Assembly: GCA_964401705.1 (NCBI GenBank)
Contig: CAYNZJ010000022.1
Location: forward strand, 1-9,247
Source of the DNA: 2-01-FULL-33-17 sp964401705
Lineage (GTDB): Bacteria; Patescibacteriota; Minisyncoccia; Phycocordibacterales; UBA9973
Direction of reading: 5' to 3'
DNA: 9,247 nucleotides
Both the position numbers and the translations under genes were made by a program. The notes under the pieces are model-generated. The model had not been told where the DNA came from. It was given only the letters and a program-made list of their open reading frames with translations, and searched no databases. Below, one piece after another: positions 4,553 to 9,247 of the stretch (position 1 is its first letter; each line of letters begins with the position of its first letter).

Positions 4553-5845
4553 ATGTCCATATTTTCCCAAAATAAAATATACTTGGATTCAGCCAGTGGG
4601 GCAATTCTTAATAAAAATGTATTTAAAAAAATGCAGAATCTTAATATTGATAAAATGGGTAATCCGGCTTCAAATCATTATTTTGGTTTAAATTCTAAAA
4701 ATATTTTAGAAGAATCAAGAAGCATTTTAGCTAAAACAATCGAAGCTCATACTGATGAAATTATCTTTACTAGCTCAGGCACTGAAAGCATTGCTCTTGG
4801 GATACTGGGTACTATTTATCAGTCTTTGGATAAAATCAAAATACCTCATATTATTACTTCAACTATTGAACATAGTGCAGTAACAAATACCTGTAAAATG
4901 CTCGAAGATATGAAATTAGCTGAAGTTAGTTATATTAAACCACAAAACCAAACCGGCCTAATCGATATTGATGAAATCATAAACAATATAAAAGATAATA
5001 CAGTTTTAATTTCAATTCATATGGTTAATTCTGAAATTGGGGTAATTCAAAATATTCCAGAATTAATTAAAAAATTAGATAAAATAAAAGAACAAAAATA
5101 CAATCTTACAAAAATGAGGTTTTCATCTAAATCATACTATCCTTATTTACATATTGACGCATGCCAAGCATACGCACACCTTGATTTAATTCCTATAAAA
5201 CGCCAAGCTGTTGATATGATTTCTTTTAATAGTGTAAAAATCGGAGGCCCTTCAGGAATAGGTGTTTTGTATAAAAAAAGAAGTGTAAGTATAAAAAATA
5301 TTTATGGGGGTGGTGATCAAGAATTAGGGTTACGCCCTGGAACTCAATCGCCAATTTTAGCTTATGGTTTTGCTGAAGCTTCTAAGATATTAAAAAATAA
5401 CTTAATTAAAAATGAAAATAAATACAATAATTTAAAAGAATATTTTTTAAATGAACTTTATAAAATTTCAACTGAAGAAAAATTTTCTTTTATAGAAAAT
5501 AGCAGTAAATTATCTGTACCAAGTATTATTTCAATATCTTTCCCGTATTTTAGTGGGGAACAATTTACTATCGAACTTGATGCCAGAGGAATTGCTGTAT
5601 CTAGTAAAAGTGCTTGTAATACAGAAAATAATAAAGAATCTATTGTAATAGAAGAAATTCGAAAAGCCTCACAAGACGAAACTTTGCAACAAGCTGGGCT
5701 TGTGGATGATCATAAACCCAGCTTGTTGCAAAACTGGGGGACTATCCGGATATCATTTTCCCCAGACACAAAAAAAATCCATATAAATAAACTATTAAAA
5801 GCAATAAAAAATATCGTGCAGACATATCGCACTGTGTTATACTAA
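4553..5845 (+). CDS. Cysteine desulfurase (NifS/IscS-like, class V aminotransferase)
   Basis: This PLP enzyme would remove sulfur from cysteine as an enzyme-bound persulfide for Fe-S cluster assembly or tRNA thiolation. Visible features: IYLDSASGA near the N-terminus, SSGTESIALGI, the PLP-stacking His in STIEHSAV (H107), HIDACQA with D202 and Q205, the Schiff-base lysine in NSVKIGGPSGIG (K229), RPGTQS, and the persulfide cysteine in SSKSACNT (C355). Differences from the usual pattern are Val instead of His before the lysine, and SASGA instead of the usual A-T-T-P type N-terminal motif. At 430 aa it is longer than the typical 380-400. Part of the excess is residues 377-394, encoded by a perfect palindrome and inserted before the conserved GTIRISF strand. 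It runs 7 bases short of the clp gene. No scaffold protein gene (iscU/sufU) is in the window. Confidence 0.9.
   Translation: MSIFSQNKIYLDSASGAILNKNVFKKMQNLNIDKMGNPASNHYFGLNSKNILEESRSILAKTIEAHTDEIIFTSSGTESIALGILGTIYQSLDKIKIPHIITSTIEHSAVTNTCKMLEDMKLAEVSYIKPQNQTGLIDIDEIINNIKDNTVLISIHMVNSEIGVIQNIPELIKKLDKIKEQKYNLTKMRFSSKSYYPYLHIDACQAYAHLDLIPIKRQAVDMISFNSVKIGGPSGIGVLYKKRSVSIKNIYGGGDQELGLRPGTQSPILAYGFAEASKILKNNLIKNENKYNNLKEYFLNELYKISTEEKFSFIENSSKLSVPSIISISFPYFSGEQFTIELDARGIAVSSKSACNTENNKESIVIEEIRKASQDETLQQAGLVDDHKPSLLQNWGTIRISFSPDTKKIHINKLLKAIKNIVQTYRTVLY
5683..5732 (+). repeat. Palindromic element inside the cysteine desulfurase gene
   Basis: TTTGCAACAAGCTGGG (5683-5698) is followed, after 18 bases, by its exact reverse complement (5717-5732). 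The 18-base loop contains the palindrome ATGATCAT. The frame stays open through it, encoding about 17 residues (LQQAGLVDDHKPSLLQ) between the active-site loop and the last conserved strand. A perfect 16-bp inverted repeat is far beyond chance for coding DNA. It resembles, in concept only, Rickettsia palindromic elements that insert in frame. A 2-base AC flanks both sides but is too short to call a target duplication. Confidence 0.7.
5835..5843 (+). promoter_or_regulatory. Extended -10 promoter for the clp gene
   Basis: TGT-TATACT (5835-5843) lies in the last codons of the desulfurase gene and shares a base with its stop. Transcription would start around 5850, 2-3 bases before the clp ATG, so a nearly leaderless mRNA. 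There is no clear -35 box. Cotranscription with the desulfurase is also possible. Confidence 0.45.
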
Positions 5846-5852
5846 ATAATAT

Positions 5853-8369
5853 ATGCCACCATTTAATCATTTCACAACCAAAGCTAAAGATGTAATTCGT
5901 CACGCACACGAATTTGTTATTGAGCGTGGGCAAAACCATGTTTCATCACTTCATTTGTTCGCTGCGCTTGTTACTCAGGATGATTCTTTGATAATTCCTA
6001 TTCTTGAGAGAATTGATGTCGATACTGCACATCTTGTTGATGTAATTTTAGAACAAATTGAAATACCTGAACGAGGTAATACTCTTTCACCTTCATACCA
6101 AATATATTTAACTCCAGATTTAGCTCAAGTAATTGAGCATTCTAGTAAAGTTGCAGCAAATCATAAAAGTGAATTTGTAGATGTTGAACATTTATTTTTA
6201 GCTTTGTTTGATATTGAATCTCCAGCAAAAAATATTTTAGAAAAATTTAAAATCACAAAAGAAAGCGTATCTAGCGTTGTTAACGAAGTTAAAAAAGATA
6301 TTTCAAATAACAACATACCAGCTAGTGGTAAAAAAGCTAAAAATCTTGAAAAATATGCTCGGAATTTAACTAATCTAGCAAAGGAAGATAAACTAGACCC
6401 TGTTATTGGTCGTGATACTGAAATTATGCGCATAATGCAAATCCTTTCTCGCCGAACAAANNNNNNNNNNNNNNNNNNNNNNNNNNNNNNNNNNNNNNNN
6501 NNNNNNNNNNNNNNNNNNNNNNNNNNNNNNNNNNNNNNNNNNNNNNNNNNNNNNNNNNNNGCATCTAATATGTTAAAGCCTGCTTTGGCTCGGGGTGAAC
6601 TGCGTGCAATTGGAGCAACAACAATTAAAGAATATCAAAAACATATTGAAAAAGACCCAGCATTAGCAAGGCGTTTCCAACCAGTGTTTATTGAAGAACC
6701 AAGCATTGATGATGCTGTAGCCATACTTCGTGGGTTAAAAGATAAATATGAAATTTTCCACGGGGTTCATATTACTGATGATGCAATTATCGCTGCTGTT
6801 AATTTATCATCACGTTATATCACAAACCGATTTTTACCGGATAAAGCAGTAGATTTAATTGACGAAGCTTCATCATCATTAAAAATTGCACTGGAAAATA
6901 AGCCAGCGCTACTTGAAGAATCACATCGCAAGATAATGCGTCTTGAGATTGAAAGAGAAGCCTTGCGTAAAGATATGGTTCAATTAAATGAAAATAAAAT
7001 ACCTAAAGAATTAAAAGAAAGATTAGCTATAATTGACGAGGAAATAAACTTAGAAAAACATAAAACCAAAGATCTTTCTTTGCGTTGGCAAAATGAAAAA
7101 GATATTGTAATTAGTGTAAGACAAATCAAAAAAGATTTAGACACTCTTAGATTAGAAGCTGAAAATTCTGAATTAAAACAAGATTTAGCGAGAGCCGCTG
7201 AGATTCGTTATGGACAAATTCCGAATCTTTTGAAAGAACTCGAACAAAAAATGTCAAAGCTTAAAAAATTACAAAAAACTCGTCGTGTTTTAAAAGAAGA
7301 AATAACAGCAGAAGATATAGCTGAAGTAGTATCACGTTGGACGGGGATACCACTCATGCGAATGCTTGAAGAAGAAAAGCAAAAATTAATACGCATGGAA
7401 GAAGAATTAAAAACTCGTGTTGTTGGTCAAGATGAAGCTGTCAAAAAAGTTTCTGAAACGGTAAGACGTAACCGCGCTGGAATATCCGACCCAAATCGTC
7501 CAATAGGTTCATTTATATTCTTGGGTCCTACTGGTGTTGGTAAAACCGAGCTTACCAAGGCTTTGGCTGAATTTATGTTTAATGATGAAAAGGCTTTAAT
7601 AAGAGTTGATATGAGCGAATATATGGAGCGTCACAGTGTGTCTAAACTCGTTGGCTCACCTCCGGGATATGTTGGGCATGATGATAGTGGTCAGCTTACT
7701 GAATCAGTTAGACATCGACCTTATTCTGTAATTTTATTTGATGAAATTGAAAAGGCCCATCCAGAAGTATTTAATATTCTTCTTCAGGTACTAGATGAAG
7801 GCCGACTAACTGACTCCAAAGGCCGAGTAGTGAATTTTAGAAATTCAATAATAATTCTAACATCCAATATTGGTTCACAATTTATTGATAAAATGGAATC
7901 AATTGGGTTTGGGGCATATAATCAAAATACTGCGTACAATGACGCTAAAGATCGTGTAATGGATGCTCTTAAAAATCATTTTCGTCCAGAATTTTTAAAT
8001 CGTCTAGATGAAATTGTAATGTTTGATGTATTATCACCTGAATCAATTCGTGAAATTGTTAATATTCGAACTCAAATTATTCGTGATCGGTTATTAACCA
8101 AAGGCATTAATTTAAATATTACCGATGGAGCATATGAATATTTAGCAAAAGAAGGCTACGATCCACATTATGGGGCAAGACCGCTTAATCGTCTTATCCA
8201 AACTAGAATCTTAAATCCTGTCGCATCACATATTATTGCTCATGATATAACCCCAGGTGCAATAGTTGAGGTAAGTGAAAAGAATGGGGAACTGATTGTA
8301 GAAACTAAAACCAATAAAAAAGTTAAATCAAATATAGTTACAAAATCTCGATCAAAACAAACAAAATAA
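5853..8369 (+). CDS. clpB: ClpB-type AAA+ chaperone / Clp ATPase (interrupted by scaffold gap)
   Basis: Two-ring AAA+ unfoldase that extracts and threads proteins, as ClpB with DnaK or as ClpA/C with ClpP. Order of parts: double Clp_N repeat (about residues 1-150), linker, first AAA+ domain starting at DPVIGRDTEI and lost in a 100-N gap just after LSRRT, resuming at ASNMLKPALARGEL and GATT, then a long coiled middle domain of about 130 residues with the ClpB signature DLARAAEIRYGQIP, then the second AAA+ domain with Walker A GPTGVGKT (7524-7547), Walker B VILFDEIEKAHP, sensor 1 TSNIGS, arginine finger region FRPEFLNRLDE and GARPLNR. The middle domain says ClpB, but IGF at 7902-7910 sits where ClpA/ClpC carry the ClpP-binding loop. 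The tail is Lys-rich. By comparison with E. coli ClpB about 95 residues are missing at the gap, so the true length is near 900 aa. Confidence 0.95.
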   Translation: MPPFNHFTTKAKDVIRHAHEFVIERGQNHVSSLHLFAALVTQDDSLIIPILERIDVDTAHLVDVILEQIEIPERGNTLSPSYQIYLTPDLAQVIEHSSKVAANHKSEFVDVEHLFLALFDIESPAKNILEKFKITKESVSSVVNEVKKDISNNNIPASGKKAKNLEKYARNLTNLAKEDKLDPVIGRDTEIMRIMQILSRRTXXXXXXXXXXXXXXXXXXXXXXXXXXXXXXXXXXASNMLKPALARGELRAIGATTIKEYQKHIEKDPALARRFQPVFIEEPSIDDAVAILRGLKDKYEIFHGVHITDDAIIAAVNLSSRYITNRFLPDKAVDLIDEASSSLKIALENKPALLEESHRKIMRLEIEREALRKDMVQLNENKIPKELKERLAIIDEEINLEKHKTKDLSLRWQNEKDIVISVRQIKKDLDTLRLEAENSELKQDLARAAEIRYGQIPNLLKELEQKMSKLKKLQKTRRVLKEEITAEDIAEVVSRWTGIPLMRMLEEEKQKLIRMEEELKTRVVGQDEAVKKVSETVRRNRAGISDPNRPIGSFIFLGPTGVGKTELTKALAEFMFNDEKALIRVDMSEYMERHSVSKLVGSPPGYVGHDDSGQLTESVRHRPYSVILFDEIEKAHPEVFNILLQVLDEGRLTDSKGRVVNFRNSIIILTSNIGSQFIDKMESIGFGAYNQNTAYNDAKDRVMDALKNHFRPEFLNRLDEIVMFDVLSPESIREIVNIRTQIIRDRLLTKGINLNITDGAYEYLAKEGYDPHYGARPLNRLIQTRILNPVASHIIAHDITPGAIVEVSEKNGELIVETKTNKKVKSNIVTKSRSKQTK
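6461..6560. other. Scaffold gap of 100 N
   Basis: A run of exactly 100 N, the conventional placeholder for a gap of unknown size. Homology to ClpB predicts about 286 missing bases (Walker A, pore loop and Walker B of the first AAA+ domain). Both values leave remainder 1 modulo 3, which is why the frame appears continuous; this is a coincidence and not evidence of the gap size. Confidence 0.97.
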
Positions 8370-8411
8370 GTGAAACCCCGATATTATGTCGGGGTTTCAC
8401 TTATTTTGTTT
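8359..8411 (+). terminator. Very long terminator hairpin after the clp gene
   Basis: Positions 8359-8381 pair perfectly with 8389-8411 in a 23-bp stem with a 7-base loop. The core GTGAAACCCCGA is GC-richer, and a T-rich stretch follows. The clp stop codon (8367-8369) is inside the left arm, so the right arm mirrors the last codons. It is symmetric enough to act on both strands. Confidence 0.9.
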
Positions 8412-8414
8412 TCA

Positions 8415-8423
8415 TGCTATAGT
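8415..8423 (+). promoter_or_regulatory. Extended -10 promoter for the HAD-like gene
   Basis: TGC-TATAGT (8415-8423) starts 4 bases past the terminator stem. Any -35 contact (about 8395-8400, TTTCAC) would lie within the terminator's right arm. The predicted start near 8430 leaves a leader of about 13 bases without a Shine-Dalgarno sequence. Confidence 0.5.
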
Positions 8424-8442
8424 TTGGAAAATCATATCAACA

Positions 8443-9126
8443 ATGAAAACAATAAAAATTTTTGGCGTTGATATGAGCGGGACTCTTATTAATGCAAAGA
8501 ATAAAATAGGCAATAATATTGCTTATGAGGTTAATTTATCTCCTGAGTTTATAGAAACTCTTTCCGAAGAATTAATAAATGAAGAAAGAAACATTTTAGT
8601 TAAAGATATAAAGAAATATTCCTTAACTAGGTATAATAAAAAGTCATACAGACTTTCTCTTCAAAAAAACTGGAAAGAAATTTTTGAAACAATAGTTAAA
8701 AACACAAAAATAGATCAAAGTGTTATGGTTGAAGATGTATTACACCTCGCTGGATCTACAAAAGAGTATTTTTTATATTATGATTTAGAGGAATATGTGC
8801 ATCGTGTTGTACAAAGAATTCTTTTTAAAAACATAGGAATTTTTATAACTGATTCTTTTATTGCGGAAAAAGTATCAGAGTGTTTTAAAAAATATTTTCC
8901 GAAAATAGATTTCTATCTTTACTTAGATAAAGATACAAATCCATATGGATCAAGTAATAAAAAATCTTGGCAAAAATGGTACGATCTTTGTAAAGAAATA
9001 AAACGAATAAGAACCTTTGAGTTTTTTGAGAATTCTAATAATAGAATTATTCAATTAAATAATAAGGTTTATAAAAGACCAGAGAATTATCTTAGAGTCT
9101 TAAAATTCGGGCCAAACGATACTTAA
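8443..9126 (+). CDS. Degenerate HAD-like protein of unknown function
   Basis: The product has 227 aa, with no signal peptide or membrane helix. The N-terminus TIKIFGVDMSGTLI has the shape of HAD motif I (hydrophobic strand, D10, then GT), but the second aspartate, the general acid of phosphatases, is Ser12. A motif II candidate is IGIFITDS. After K/N/PYGSSNKKSW comes FEFFENSNN, which sits where motif IV normally has Asp-Asp. The middle (about 25-130) is helical cap-like sequence I do not recognise. It may therefore bind or modify a substrate other than a simple phosphoester, or be catalytically weak. I chose the ATG at 8443 because the longer frame from 8386 would begin in the terminator loop and because the motif I strand begins right after this Met. 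Its own promoter precedes it and a terminator follows. The HAD assignment is tentative. Confidence 0.6.
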   Translation: MKTIKIFGVDMSGTLINAKNKIGNNIAYEVNLSPEFIETLSEELINEERNILVKDIKKYSLTRYNKKSYRLSLQKNWKEIFETIVKNTKIDQSVMVEDVLHLAGSTKEYFLYYDLEEYVHRVVQRILFKNIGIFITDSFIAEKVSECFKKYFPKIDFYLYLDKDTNPYGSSNKKSWQKWYDLCKEIKRIRTFEFFENSNNRIIQLNNKVYKRPENYLRVLKFGPNDT

Positions 9127-9157
9127 CCCTATTGATAGCAAATATCATAGGGTTTTT
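9125..9157 (+). terminator. Terminator of the HAD-like gene
   Basis: AACCCTA (9125-9131) pairs with TAGGGTT (9148-9154), and TGATA (9133-9137) with TATCA (9143-9147), leaving one bulged T and a GCAAA loop, followed by TTTTTATTTTT. The last two bases of the stop codon TAA are part of the stem. The reverse strand has no T-run, so it serves the plus strand. Confidence 0.85.
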
Positions 9158-9164
9158 ATTTTTG

Positions 9165-9245
9165 TGCGCCGGGTTGGATTCGAACCAACGAAGCCGAAGC
9201 GACAGATTTACAGTCTGTTGTAATTGACCACTCTACCACCGACGC
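9165..9245 (-). tRNA. tRNA-Tyr(GTA)
   Basis: Complete class II tRNA of 81 nt on the minus strand. The acceptor GCGTCGG pairs with CCGGCGC (one wobble), the anticodon stem is ACAGA/TCTGT, and loop CTGTAAA carries GTA (9209-9211). The long variable arm has a CTTCGG-type turn, as expected for bacterial tRNA-Tyr, and the T arm is GTTGG-TTCGAAT-CCAAC. The discriminator is A at 9165. CCA is not encoded. Confidence 0.95.
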
Positions 9246-9247
9246 AT

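Noticed and set aside
5816..5832. CIRCE-like heat-shock operator (GTGC-N9-GCAC) before the clp gene
   Set aside because: The 9-base spacing and location fit, but the arms are only 4 bp and lack the TTAGCACTC pattern; chance is likely, and it lies in the end of a coding gene.
5742..5939. Minus-strand open frame across the desulfurase-clp junction
   Set aside because: It overlaps two well-supported plus-strand genes and has no recognisable product.
8386..8442. Longer N-terminus of the HAD-like protein from the ATG at 8386
   Set aside because: That ATG is in the loop of the clp terminator; the extension would be coded by the terminator arm and the promoter.
871..9126. Alternative genetic code with UGA as a sense codon, as in some CPR lineages
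   Set aside because: All genes are open and full-length with standard stops, and no in-frame TGA occurs.
1..9247. CRISPR array, integrase, toxin-antitoxin or defence module
   Set aside because: No regularly spaced repeats and no matching protein motifs were found; the genes are core functions or small membrane proteins.

Overview
The window looks like a piece of a low-GC Candidate Phyla Radiation (Patescibacteria) genome, probably a metagenome-assembled scaffold. This is inferred from five things. Translation factor IF-2 is stripped down and starts directly at the GTPase domain. A DUF5684-type membrane protein and a DUF4446 protein are present, both familiar in such genomes. Spacing is very tight. 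No gene has a recognisable Shine-Dalgarno sequence. A run of exactly 100 N marks a scaffold gap. All stops are TAA or TAG and no in-frame TGA is needed, so the standard bacterial code fits and a UGA-Gly code is not suggested.

Layout. Positions 1-290 hold no convincing gene, only a terminator hairpin, a 20-bp direct repeat and small hairpins. Positions 288-870 are a tRNA cluster: Lys(CTT) and Leu(TAG) on the minus strand, Leu(TAA) and Cys(GCA) on the plus strand, with the two Leu genes diverging from an 89-bp spacer. A membrane-anchored protein starts one base after tRNA-Cys, followed by a DUF5684 membrane protein with its own strong promoter. Converging on these is a minus-strand operon: DUF4446 protein, infB, rbfA. 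Facing away from that operon are a NifS-like cysteine desulfurase and a large ClpB-type AAA+ chaperone interrupted by the N gap. A degenerate HAD-like protein and tRNA-Tyr (minus) end the window.

The genes are mostly core translation (tRNAs, IF-2, RbfA), sulfur transfer for Fe-S clusters or tRNA thiolation (cysteine desulfurase) and protein quality control (Clp).

The most notable signals are small. (1) A 119-bp MITE-like element between infB and rbfA has 12-bp terminal inverted repeats and a 6-bp target duplication that copies the rbfA start codon. Removing it restores a 1-base infB-rbfA junction. (2) A perfect 16-bp inverted repeat sits in frame inside the cysteine desulfurase, reminiscent of Rickettsia palindromic elements. 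(3) Divergent promoters for DUF4446 and the desulfurase share one palindromic -35 box (TTGCAA) and both predict leaderless mRNAs. (4) A reading frame begins one base after a tRNA that lacks an encoded CCA, so tRNA 3' processing would itself create a leaderless mRNA. (5) The Clp ATPase combines a full ClpB middle domain with a ClpP-loop-like IGF motif. No CRISPR array, integrase or defence system is visible.
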